This document shows, one piece after another, positions 1-5,643 of a stretch of 9,174 bases of DNA. Each line of letters starts with the position of its first letter. Position 1 is the stretch's first letter. The position numbers and the translations under genes were made by a program. The DNA is from an uncultured Caulobacterales bacterium (GTDB lineage: Bacteria > Pseudomonadota > Alphaproteobacteria > Caulobacterales > Maricaulaceae). The notes below the pieces were generated by a model. It was not told the origin of the DNA, did no database searches, and saw only the letters and a program-made list of their open reading frames with translations. The stretch spans positions 1-9,174 of the forward strand of contig CALLME010000076.1 in NCBI GenBank assembly GCA_938007945.1, given 5' to 3'.

Positions 1-139
1 GGCAGGACGTGTTCGATTACATCGAAATGTTCTACAATTCAAAACGCAGGCATGCTAACAACGGGATGTTGTCACCCGTCGAATTTGAGATGGCAGCAAA
101 ATGAAGTAGCAAGGTGTCTATAAAGCTAGGGGCACATCA
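1..139 (+). mobile_element. Right end of an IS3-family insertion sequence (cut by the window start)
   Basis: The stretch holds the last codons of an IS3-type transposase followed by about 35 nt of non-coding end sequence. Read inward from position 139 on the minus strand, the end begins TGATGTGCCCC and contains a TAGACACC block. This resembles the terminal inverted repeats of IS3-family elements, which start with TG and end with CA. The left end and any target duplication lie outside the window, so the outer boundary at 139 is inferred from the terminal TCA and could be a few bases off. Confidence 0.65.
3..104 (+). CDS. IS3-family transposase OrfB, C-terminal fragment
   Basis: The open frame entering from the left edge encodes 33 residues before a TGA stop at 102-104. 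It carries the signature of the extreme C-terminus of IS3-family (rve integrase core) transposases: an FYNSKRRH block followed by a GMLSPVEFE block. The family pattern is YN..R.H..LG..SP..FE. Catalytic DDE residues would lie upstream, outside the window, so integrity and activity cannot be judged. The gene ends about 35 nt before the probable IS terminus, as usual for these elements. Confidence 0.85.
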   Translation, partial: QDVFDYIEMFYNSKRRHANNGMLSPVEFEMAAK

Positions 140-244
140 AAGATCAACATCTGTGAAGATGATGAGACCACCTATAACGGCAGCGGCCGCAACAAACCCG
201 CCGATGATTAGTGATTTGTTACTTTTTGAAGTGTGTTCTGTCAT
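137..244 (-). CDS. Small single-pass membrane peptide, probably truncated by the IS
   Basis: A 35-aa frame starts at the ATG at 244-242, with an AAAGG ribosome-binding site about 10 nt upstream. The first 11 residues are polar and lysine-containing (MTEHTSKSNKS). A hydrophobic, glycine/alanine-rich helix of about 19 residues (roughly 12-30) follows, then a short tail ending FTDVDL. I recognise no family. The TGA stop at 139-137 falls exactly on the proposed IS terminus, so the last codon or codons are probably supplied by the element and the original protein may have been longer. It lies 42 nt downstream of the 58-aa PLDc_N gene on the same strand and could share its transcript. Confidence 0.45.
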   Translation of the reverse strand: MTEHTSKSNKSLIIGGFVAAAAVIGGLIIFTDVDL

Positions 245-286
245 GTGAATATTACCTTTATTATTGTTGATTAGAATGTCTAAATT

Positions 287-463
287 TTAGACGTTACCCT
301 TAGGTCCTGCGAAGTACCAAATGATCAATCCGATCAATGGCAATATCAAAACAAGCAAGATCCAAAAAATCTTTGCTAGGCCTGACGCGCTAGACTTGAT
401 GATTGAGAGTATCGCCCAGATGGCGATTATGAGATGGATTAAACCTAAAAGTCCTTCGAGCAT
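287..463 (-). CDS. PLDc_N-domain small membrane protein
   Basis: This 58-aa protein resembles the stand-alone PLDc_N (phospholipase D/nuclease N-terminal) membrane proteins. It has two hydrophobic helices, about residues 4-21 and 33-51, separated by a short polar segment with lysine and serines. The second helix has the family pattern K-[IV]-F-W-I-L ... LPLIG-L-I-I-W-Y, followed by a F-A-G-P-K-G end. No catalytic HKD motif is present, so no phospholipase activity is implied; the molecular role of such proteins is unknown. The ATG at 463-461 is preceded by an AGGA ribosome-binding site at 7-nt spacing. A GGAAC-type stress promoter candidate lies 56-80 nt upstream of the ATG, which would place it in the general stress regulon. 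Confidence 0.72.
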   Translation of the reverse strand: MLEGLLGLIHLIIAIWAILSIIKSSASGLAKIFWILLVLILPLIGLIIWYFAGPKGNV

Positions 464-518
464 AGTATGTCCTGTGGGGTAGATATTTTCACGACCGTTA
501 TTAGCCGATTGAGAATAA

Positions 519-543
519 TACTCTCGGCGACAGATTGTGTTCC
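519..543 (-). promoter_or_regulatory. Candidate EcfG (GSR) promoter for the PLDc_N gene
   Basis: On the minus strand, GGAAC at 543-539 is followed by a 16-nt spacer and AGTA at 522-519. The -35 element and spacer match the other sites in the window, but the -10 has only the central GT of the cGTT consensus. It points at the 58-aa gene, with a predicted leader of about 50 nt. The rest of 464-673 shows no gene with a convincing start; it is AT-rich upstream sequence of the two divergent genes. Confidence 0.4.
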
Positions 544-727
544 AAAATATTCTACTTTTTTAGTCTGACCTTAAGAACAGTAATTCCTTTAAGCTGACTC
601 GTTGTGCTAAGAGGGAAGGGAAATTTAGATCTTCAAATTCGACGTATGATTTTACTATTCATAAAAATAGGTAATGCTCGAAAAGTACGATTTACGAAAC
701 GTTGGTTTTGTTTCTCACGCTATTTAT

Positions 728-753
728 GGAACTCCTAACTGTACTATGAGTTA
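728..753 (+). promoter_or_regulatory. Candidate EcfG promoter positioned for a leaderless response-regulator mRNA
   Basis: GGAAC at 728-732 is followed by a 16-nt spacer and AGTT at 749-752, then A. The only departure from GGAAC-N16-cGTT is the A in place of the first C. The expected transcription start is at about 759-762, and the ATG that begins the conserved receiver domain is at 761. The site lies inside the longer open frame that begins at 674, so it either shows that the true start is 761 or is a chance match within coding sequence. Confidence 0.45.
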
Positions 754-760
754 TGTAAGC

Positions 761-1201
761 ATGATCAAAACGATACTTATAGTGGAAGATGATCCCTTTA
801 TCGCCACAGATCTTCAAGATACGTTTGAAGATGCTGGTTTTACTGTCTTGGGTCCAGTCGCTTCAGTTGATCCTGGCTTATTAATTTTGAAAGAGACAAG
901 ACCCGACATAGCTATGCTAGATTATAATTTAGGGCGTGAGACAAGCATTCCTCTTGCTCAACAGCTAGACATCAAAGATGTGCCATACATATTTCTCTCT
1001 GGACAGGTTGAGCGCGTAATAGCGTCGGGTGCGCACAAAGACAATATTGTGATAAGTAAGCCGTTTAATCCAGAAGCCTTAGTCTCGCACATTGAGTCGA
1101 TGTTGGTGGGTAGACGAGTTAGGAATAGGTGCCTCGGCGAAAGGTGTAGCTACGGGGAAGGCCGGTTTGCTACGGATTTCAACCGAGGCTGTGAAACATA
1201 A
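761..1201 (+). CDS. Single-domain response regulator (CheY-like receiver)
   Basis: The protein is a receiver domain without an output domain, 146 aa from the chosen start. Visible receiver landmarks are the acidic pocket E9-D10-D11 in ILIVEDDP, the phospho-acceptor D54 in MLDYN, S80 in PYIFLSGQ at the switch Thr/Ser position, and K100 in VISKPF. The PYIF-x-[ST]-G-Q block recalls single-domain regulators of alphaproteobacterial stress signalling (SdrG/FAT-GUY type), but the match is loose. The frame is open up to an ATG at 674, but the added 29 residues have no domain character, and the conserved domain begins immediately at M30 of that version. No good Shine-Dalgarno precedes 761, which fits a leaderless transcript from the GGAAC site at 728; ATG 746 is another option. 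The tail after about residue 118 is Arg/Cys-rich and atypical and overlaps a kinase-like remnant in another frame, so the original stop was probably near residue 118. Confidence 0.8.
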   Translation: MIKTILIVEDDPFIATDLQDTFEDAGFTVLGPVASVDPGLLILKETRPDIAMLDYNLGRETSIPLAQQLDIKDVPYIFLSGQVERVIASGAHKDNIVISKPFNPEALVSHIESMLVGRRVRNRCLGERCSYGEGRFATDFNRGCET

Positions 1202-1265
1202 GAATCTAATGCTTCACAATCTACTATCTAACGCAGGATTAAGGGGCGGCATTAACGTAGGTTAA
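1143..1265 (+). pseudogene. Vestige of an HWE-type histidine kinase (N-box region)
   Basis: In the frame one base ahead of the response regulator's, 40 codons to the TAA at 1263-1265 encode a segment with RISTEAVK, then LMLHNLLSNAGLRGG. This aligns without gaps to the region before and through the N box of the neighbouring GAF-HWE kinase (DISARGAF..., LMLNELATNAMKHGA). By eye about 12 of 38 positions are identical, including LML, L, NA and G. The HWE N box normally reads LHELATNAxKYGAL. No H box, G box or start codon is present. It may be the scar of a lost kinase gene or of a duplication; the match is short and could be coincidental. Confidence 0.35.
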
Positions 1266-1280
1266 AACAGCTGTGTAAAG

Positions 1281-2366
1281 CTAAGACCCTATGCGGAGGT
1301 TGTTGGCAGAAACAGTGTAGGTCAATCCTGCAGGCAAAATCTGAAAATCTGCAGTGCCTTGAAAATCCATTGGAACTATGCGCGACAAAATCTGACTGCC
1401 AAACCCTTTGCGATCTGACGGTTCAAAATTTGCACCCTCAGAAACCTCTTTCCACAAAAAGATAATCTGCTCATCATCTAACTTTGACCAAGAAAAATCG
1501 ATTATTCCTGTGTCACGCCCTAGCGCGCCATGTTTCATTGCATTTGTCGCAAGTTCATTGAGCATGAGCGTCATGGTGAATGCGCCTCTTGCAGAAATAT
1601 CAATATCACCTGCTGTAAGCCGCGTGACACGGCGTTTTGTTTCTGCTGTCAAAAAAGGCGCTAAAGTTGTATCAAAAATTGCAGATAAAGGCGCAGATTC
1701 ATATCTATGACTCGCTATAAGTGCCTGAGTTTGCGCCAGTGTCGTAATGCGGTCACGCAGGCGTTTAACGAAGTCTTTTTGGTCGCCCCCCGTGCGTCCC
1801 ATCATGGATATAAGGCTCGACACATGCGCATACATGTTACCCATACGATGCTGTAATTCTTCATTCACAATGTTCAGATCGTCGATAATCTGAGACTGCG
1901 AGGTCGCTTCAATTTCTGTCATTACGCTTGCCGCTATATCGGCGAGTATCTGTTGATCTTCTTCACCAAAATCGGGACGTGGTTTACTATCTATCACGCA
2001 CAAAGTCCCAAGCGCATGTCCATCACGGGTGATGAGAGGTGCACCCGCGTAAAAAGCAATATTTGGATCGCCCGTAACGAGAGGGTTATCAAAGAATCGT
2101 TTATCTTGAGACGCATCTGGTACAACCATAACATCTTCGGACTTAATAGCGTGGGCACAAAAGGCCTGATCGCGTGGCGTTTGTTCTGCAGTCAGCCCGT
2201 GACGAGACTTAAACCACTGACGCTCGTCGTCAATAAGCGACACAAGCGCAATTTCAGTGCCCAGAGCCCGAGCTGCGAGCCGGGTAAGTCTATCGAAACG
2301 TGCTTCTGGTGCGCTATCAAGAACACCTAACTTTTGTAGGGCTGAGAGCCTATTTTGTTCTGTCAT
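1281..2366 (-). CDS. Soluble GAF-domain HWE histidine kinase
   Basis: The 361-aa protein has no membrane segment. Residues about 24-155 form a GAF sensor domain, with blocks such as ALVSLIDDERQWFKS, the AFCAHAI segment and YAGAPL...LGTLCVID. The kinase core follows: H box LQHRMGN with phospho-acceptor H173, N box LNELATNAMKHGAL (N270-N275), the family-defining W-x-E at W305-K-E307, and a G box GFGSQIL at 321-327. The HRMGN box plus W-x-E place it in the HWE rather than the HisKA_2 group. HWE kinases commonly feed PhyR or single-domain regulators in alphaproteobacteria, so it could phosphorylate PhyR or the adjacent regulator, which it faces tail to tail; that is inference. I chose the ATG at 2366-2364, preceded by AAAGGG at suitable spacing. 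The frame extends to a TTG at 2402 but gains no domain or ribosome-binding site. Confidence 0.88.
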   Translation of the reverse strand: MTEQNRLSALQKLGVLDSAPEARFDRLTRLAARALGTEIALVSLIDDERQWFKSRHGLTAEQTPRDQAFCAHAIKSEDVMVVPDASQDKRFFDNPLVTGDPNIAFYAGAPLITRDGHALGTLCVIDSKPRPDFGEEDQQILADIAASVMTEIEATSQSQIIDDLNIVNEELQHRMGNMYAHVSSLISMMGRTGGDQKDFVKRLRDRITTLAQTQALIASHRYESAPLSAIFDTTLAPFLTAETKRRVTRLTAGDIDISARGAFTMTLMLNELATNAMKHGALGRDTGIIDFSWSKLDDEQIIFLWKEVSEGANFEPSDRKGFGSQILSRIVPMDFQGTADFQILPAGLTYTVSANNLRIGS

Positions 2367-2639
2367 TATGACCCTTTGCGCGCAAACGTAAGGCCTTCCC
2401 AAGATTTTGTTATACTAAAAAATACCCCATGTCTGTTTTTTCTTCACTCACTCTAACGTGGCAAACCCCTGCTCAAGCCCCTTAGCGTAATATTTAAAAG
2501 AAGCATCAAATCAAAATCTTTATAAGAAAGCACATATAAAGTGCATATACACAGCTAGGTTTTTAGCTTAATCAAAACCAGTACGCAGTGATAATCGGTT
2601 TTATCCATAACGGTTTTAAGGCGTTAGGCGAGACTATAT
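2367..2639. other. Divergent intergenic region between the GAF-HWE kinase and the Crp/Fnr regulator
   Basis: These 273 nt hold no supported gene. I saw no GGAAC or GTTCC promoter motif in them, so neither flanking gene looks like a direct EcfG target. There is an AT-rich stretch with a short imperfect repeat at about 2530-2550 (GCACATATA and GTGCATATA, 11 nt apart). No clear TTGAT-N4-ATCAA FNR-type operator was found. Promoters for both genes presumably lie here, but I cannot place them. Confidence 0.5.
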
Positions 2640-3359
2640 ATGAAGAGACTTATGAACCGTGTAGGACATTACGTTGACTTTAAGGAAGATTATTTTTCAA
2701 GTCTCTTAGACTTGCCGCATCGCATAGAAACGCGTCGTCCTGGAGAAGAAATTGTGACTGTGGGACAGCGCATTGACTTTGTTTTTGTCATAGAATCTGG
2801 ATGGGCGATTCGTTACCGCATATTAGACGATGGACGGCGGCAGATTCTTAATTTCATGCTACCTGGGGCCTGTTTTGATATGATGTCTATGGCATCTGCG
2901 CATTCCGATCATGCGGTGAGTGCAGCTACGGAAGTAAAACTTCGCCGTATAAAATCAGTTGATTTTCTTAAAGCCATCTCTGGTCGTTCTGAACTTGCAA
3001 CGGCTTTTTGGTGGGTGGCCATTCAAGAAGAAGCAATATTGCGCGAGCAAATCATTCGTGTTGGTCGCAGATCAGCTAAGGAACGCGTTGCGCATTTGAT
3101 CTTAGAGCTTAATCGGCGCGTTGCAGCAGTTGAAGGCGAGCTAAAAGATTTTATCGACTTACCATTCCCGCAAGCGTTGTTTGCAGATGCGCTTGGCTTA
3201 TCCGTGGTCCATGTATCGCGAACTCTAACAAAGCTCAAAGCAGAAGGTTTTATCTCCACGGGAGGTGAGGGGATTAAAATTCTTATGCGGGAAGAAATGG
3301 CCGAGATGTGCGATTTCGATAGCCGTTACTTGCACCTTGAACGCCTCAAACTTGGCTGA
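2640..3359 (+). CDS. Crp/Fnr-family transcriptional regulator
   Basis: At 239 aa the protein has the usual length of the family. Residues about 25-115 form the cyclic-nucleotide-binding-like beta roll, with RRPGEEIVTVGQ and the DGRRQILNFMLPGACFD block. A dimerisation helix covers about 125-162. The C-terminal winged helix (HTH_Crp_2) spans about 172-218, with LPFPQALFADALGLSVVHVSRTLTKLKAEGFI-like order: FADALGLS, then recognition helix VVHVSRTLTKL. Only two cysteines (78 and 224) are present and there is no N-terminal Cys cluster, so it is not an oxygen-sensing [4Fe-4S] FNR, and the cAMP-contacting residues of CRP are not evident. It falls in the broad class often found near alphaproteobacterial sensory genes; its ligand is unknown. 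The ATG at 2640 has an AGGCGAG-like ribosome-binding site about 8 nt upstream; M5 (2652) is an alternative start. Confidence 0.85.
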   Translation: MKRLMNRVGHYVDFKEDYFSSLLDLPHRIETRRPGEEIVTVGQRIDFVFVIESGWAIRYRILDDGRRQILNFMLPGACFDMMSMASAHSDHAVSAATEVKLRRIKSVDFLKAISGRSELATAFWWVAIQEEAILREQIIRVGRRSAKERVAHLILELNRRVAAVEGELKDFIDLPFPQALFADALGLSVVHVSRTLTKLKAEGFISTGGEGIKILMREEMAEMCDFDSRYLHLERLKLG

Positions 3360-3372
3360 ATACTGATAGCTG

Positions 3373-3390
3373 ATATCTAAAAGATATTTT
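3373..3390. terminator. Weak AT-rich hairpin between convergent genes
   Basis: ATATCT at 3373-3378 and AGATAT at 3382-3387 form a short inverted repeat with an AAA loop, followed by T residues on the plus strand. It lies in the 29-nt gap between the convergent Crp/Fnr gene and the phyR-downstream gene, where a bidirectional terminator is expected. The stem has only one G-C pair, so it may not work as an intrinsic terminator. Confidence 0.25.
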
Positions 3391-3814
3391 ACAATTTCAA
3401 TGATGTTGATTTGACGGCTGCAAGTCCAATCTTTGCCGCACTGAGGTGATGCTCGATGAGTTCAGAAACGTTATTGTCTAAACATGTTGCAAGGCATTTG
3501 CTAAGGGATGATTGAAACATGTTTTCTTGTTTCAAATGTTCCCCTCCAAAAGCCTTTGCGTCAAAATCGATACAGTCATTAGCGGCGACAATATTAGCCA
3601 TTTTACTTTTTCTGACGTCATGATTTTTCAAAATCGCGTCAGCAGCACTAACAAAAGCGTGTTTCTGCGCGAGTGCACGGCCTATTGTATCACGATCCGC
3701 ACTATCTTCGAGCGAATCATATAGGCATTCATAAAACATGAGGTTCTCAAGCGCCACTTCACGACAGATTAAAAGCTGACGCAAAGTTTTGGACTTAAGT
3801 TTAGCCTCGGTCAC
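3389..3814 (-). CDS. Hypothetical helical protein co-transcribed with phyR
   Basis: I do not recognise this 141-aa protein. It is predicted by eye to be almost entirely alpha-helical, with no signal peptide or membrane segment. Amphipathic stretches lie at about 8-35, 38-65, 93-112 and 115-135. Histidines and acidic residues are scattered through the helices (for example EHHLSAAK near the C-terminus and QKHAF in the middle). This gives the look of a ferritin-like or DUF2383/DUF892-type four-helix bundle, which is an impression and not a family assignment. The start is the GTG at 3814-3812, 3 nt after the phyR stop and without a clear ribosome-binding site, which suggests translational coupling to phyR. 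The next in-frame ATG (residue 27) would remove the first helix. Its position in the phyR transcript points to a role in the stress response. Confidence 0.7.
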   Translation of the reverse strand: MTEAKLKSKTLRQLLICREVALENLMFYECLYDSLEDSADRDTIGRALAQKHAFVSAADAILKNHDVRKSKMANIVAANDCIDFDAKAFGGEHLKQENMFQSSLSKCLATCLDNNVSELIEHHLSAAKIGLAAVKSTSLKL

Positions 3815-3817
3815 AGT

Positions 3818-4588
3818 CTATTTGCTATGGAAAAATAGAGCTTGGCTGATCGCAGCTTTCACGTTTTCCGGTTTAAAAGGCTTAGAAATGAGGTAGGCGG
3901 GCTCTGGTTTATCTCCCGTCAGCAAGCGCTCTGGGAATGCCGTAATGAAAATTACTGGCACATCATATTGCTTCAAAATTTCTTCAACAGCATCAATACC
4001 CGAGCTACCATCTGCTAACTGTACATCCGCCAATACAAGCCCGGGTTTCTTACCCGCAACAGCGTCGCTCGCTTGACTGTGAGTTGCGGCAATATTGTCG
4101 ACTGTATGACCGAGATCTTCGACAAGACTTTCAATATCCGCAGCGATGATTGGTTCATCTTCGATAATCAAAACATTTGTACGCAGTTCTTTTTCGATAT
4201 CAGATTCGGCAGTTGCTAAAAGGTTTTCAGCCTCAGATACGCTGACATTCATAACACTCGCTATATCTTCTGTGGAAAAGCTCTCAAGGGCGCTGAGCAA
4301 GAAGGCTTGCCGAGAACGCGGTGTCAGACGCCGCACGCGGTCAGCAGCCGTTTCGCCGTCTACCGCTTCTTTTTCAAGCTGAGCACCTGTTGTACTCCAA
4401 ATCCCTAAAAACATGCGATAGAGTGCAACTTTTGGCGTAAGGTCGTCATTAATTTGCGTATCACCTGCAACCAAAGCCTCAAGCGCTGTGCGAACGTAAC
4501 GGTCACCATCAAACTGCGACCCTGTTAACGCACGCGAGAAGCGACGCAAATATGGGAGATGGGGAGCAAGTTTTTCTACGAGGCTCAT
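3818..4588 (-). CDS. phyR: PhyR, general stress response anti-anti-sigma regulator
   Basis: The 256-aa protein has the inverted architecture specific to PhyR. An N-terminal sigma-factor-like domain (about residues 1-135) has a sigma2-like part beginning LAPHLPYLRRFSRALTGS and a sigma4-like part around LTPRSRQAFLLSALESFSTEDIA. A C-terminal receiver covers about 137-252. Receiver residues are E143-D144, phospho-acceptor D188 in LADVQL, T216 in FITAFPERLLTGDKPEP (a very typical PhyR block) and K236 in ISKPFKP. In the established model, phosphorylation opens the protein so that the sigma-like domain binds NepR and releases EcfG. It is divergent from nepR-ecfG, the usual arrangement. The ATG at 4588 follows AAGGA at 7-nt spacing. 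Expression may come from the weak GGAAC-like site facing it, or from a sigma70-like pair on the same strand (TTGTGT 4665-4660, 16 nt, TATCGT 4643-4638). Confidence 0.96.
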   Translation of the reverse strand: MSLVEKLAPHLPYLRRFSRALTGSQFDGDRYVRTALEALVAGDTQINDDLTPKVALYRMFLGIWSTTGAQLEKEAVDGETAADRVRRLTPRSRQAFLLSALESFSTEDIASVMNVSVSEAENLLATAESDIEKELRTNVLIIEDEPIIAADIESLVEDLGHTVDNIAATHSQASDAVAGKKPGLVLADVQLADGSSGIDAVEEILKQYDVPVIFITAFPERLLTGDKPEPAYLISKPFKPENVKAAISQALFFHSK

Positions 4589-4613
4589 AGCGAAGTCCTT
4601 ATTAATTTTGCCG

Positions 4614-4628
4614 AACTAGCGTCTAGTT
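4614..4628. repeat. Perfect inverted repeat AACTAG-CGT-CTAGTT in the phyR leader
   Basis: Two 6-nt arms, AACTAG (4614-4619) and CTAGTT (4623-4628), flank a CGT centre. The repeat lies 26-40 nt upstream of the phyR ATG, between its putative promoters and its ribosome-binding site. It could be a dimeric regulator's operator or a small RNA hairpin in the phyR leader. No known operator consensus is recognised and it could be coincidental. Confidence 0.35.
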
Positions 4629-4671
4629 AGTGCAGATACGATAGCTGTGATAAAAAATTACACAAGGCTTA

Positions 4672-4696
4672 TACGCATTGGGAACTATTTGGTTCT
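4672..4696 (-). promoter_or_regulatory. Weak EcfG-like promoter facing phyR
   Basis: On the minus strand, AGAAC at 4696-4692 is followed by a 16-nt spacer and CGTA at 4675-4672. It has one mismatch in each element relative to GGAAC-N16-cGTT, and the spacer length is the same as at the other sites. Its -35 lies inside the spacer of the strong plus-strand promoter, so the two sites interlock. EcfG-dependent phyR autoregulation is known in other alphaproteobacteria, which makes the site plausible. Confidence 0.35.
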
Positions 4697-4705
4697 CTAC
4701 ACGTT
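4681..4705 (+). promoter_or_regulatory. EcfG promoter of nepR-ecfG
   Basis: GGAAC at 4681-4685, a 16-nt spacer and CGTT at 4702-4705 match the alphaproteobacterial EcfG consensus exactly. The predicted transcript begins near 4712, giving nepR a leader of just under 30 nt. EcfG thus appears to drive its own operon, the usual positive feedback of the GSR. Confidence 0.85.
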
Positions 4706-4739
4706 AAGAATTCTCAGGGGAAAATAGGAAGGCCACATT

Positions 4740-4934
4740 ATGGGACGTAACAAATTCAGTGATACGCGACAATGCAATGATCCGCGTGATGATTCAGGCG
4801 ACGAGTTCAATGACACTGACTTGCCAGAAAAAATAGGTAAAAATTTGAGACAAATCTACGACGATGTTCTAAGTGAACCCGTCCCAGATGATTTTTTAAA
4901 TTTGCTGGCTCAGGCCGATAACGCAAAGAAATAG
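4740..4934 (+). CDS. nepR: NepR, anti-sigma factor of EcfG
   Basis: The 64-aa protein carries the short NepR core at residues 32-57: IGKNLRQIYDDVLSEPVPD, then DFLNLLAQ. The invariant EPVPD-x-F-x-x-LL element is intact. The first 30 residues are acidic and low in complexity, as in known NepR proteins, whose ends are disordered. NepR binds EcfG when unstressed and switches to PhyR-P on stress. The ATG follows AGGAAGG at about 7-nt spacing, and the gene ends 10 nt before ecfG, so the two are one operon under the GGAAC promoter at 4681. Confidence 0.95.
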   Translation: MGRNKFSDTRQCNDPRDDSGDEFNDTDLPEKIGKNLRQIYDDVLSEPVPDDFLNLLAQADNAKK

Positions 4935-4944
4935 GGGTTGTGAC

Positions 4945-5586
4945 ATGCTCAAAGAAAGTTCTGCTATGACTGACACGCCTCATGGCTCGGAGGAGTCGCC
5001 CACCGATACTGTTGAATTTGATGAAGCTGAATTTAAAAGAGAACTAACAGCCCTCATCCCGCATTTACGCGCTTTTTCGCGTTCGCTTTGTGGGAATGCG
5101 ACACTCGCTGATGATGTGGCACAAGACGCCTTACTGAAAGCCTGGAACGCACGTGAACGTTTCATTCCTGGGTCAAACCTCAAAGCTTGGACATTTACAA
5201 TACTTCGCAACCAATTTTATTCGATTAAGCGTCGATCATGGCGCGCAACCTCACTCGAGCCGGAAGTGGCGGAGCAAACAATTGTTGCCACATCTGACGC
5301 TGAACAGTCTATGCATTTGAATGATTTGCGACGAGGCCTTGATATGCTAAAAGATGATCAACGTGAGGCGATAATTCTTATCGGGGCATCTGGATTATCA
5401 TATGAGGAAGCTGCCGAAATCTGCGACTGCGCCGTTGGCACAATAAAAAGCAGAGTGAGTCGGGCACGAAAAACTCTCGAAGGCATAATGGCCTCTGGCG
5501 AGTTTACAGGGAATGCTGACGAAGTTCGCGCCATTGATGCTATGGATGCGATACTGCACGAAGCCGATACGTTAGCGAAACGTTAA
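4945..5586 (+). CDS. ecfG: EcfG-type (ECF15) RNA polymerase sigma factor
   Basis: The 213-aa ECF sigma factor has region 2 at about residues 34-100 (LIPHLRAFSRSLCGN, ADDVAQDALLKAW, then LKAWTFTILRNQFYSIKRR) and region 4 at about 131-181 (DMLKDDQREAIILIGASGLSYEEAA, then GTIKSRVSRARKTL). These blocks are characteristic of the EcfG group. It directs RNA polymerase to GGAAC-N16-cGTT promoters when NepR is sequestered by PhyR-P. The protein is a little longer than many EcfG proteins because of an acidic N-terminal extension of about 30 residues and a helical tail after region 4. The ATG at 4945 has AGGGG upstream at good spacing; M8 (4966) is an alternative start. It follows nepR by 10 nt. Confidence 0.95.
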   Translation: MLKESSAMTDTPHGSEESPTDTVEFDEAEFKRELTALIPHLRAFSRSLCGNATLADDVAQDALLKAWNARERFIPGSNLKAWTFTILRNQFYSIKRRSWRATSLEPEVAEQTIVATSDAEQSMHLNDLRRGLDMLKDDQREAIILIGASGLSYEEAAEICDCAVGTIKSRVSRARKTLEGIMASGEFTGNADEVRAIDAMDAILHEADTLAKR

Positions 5587-5643
5587 GCTCGCATCTTCAG
5601 TTTTGACCGGGACACTTGACGGTTAGTCGGGGAAGACAAGACC

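Noticed and set aside
1408..2330. Open frames on the plus strand opposite the GAF-HWE kinase
   Set aside because: They lie antisense to a gene with complete GAF, H, N and G boxes, show no domain character and have no ribosome-binding sites that stand out.
2367..2402. 12-residue N-terminal extension of the GAF-HWE kinase from a TTG at 2402
   Set aside because: It has no ribosome-binding site, while the internal ATG at 2366 has AAAGGG at good spacing and begins right before the conserved GAF-associated segment.
2640..3359. Oxygen-sensing FNR assignment for the Crp/Fnr protein
   Set aside because: The N-terminal cysteine cluster needed for an iron-sulphur centre is absent; only two isolated cysteines exist.
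5142..5167. GGAAC inside ecfG (and similar ones at about 1374 and 6939 in kinase genes) as promoters
   Set aside because: None has a GT-containing -10 at the 16-nt spacing, and all lie inside conserved coding regions without a gene start nearby.
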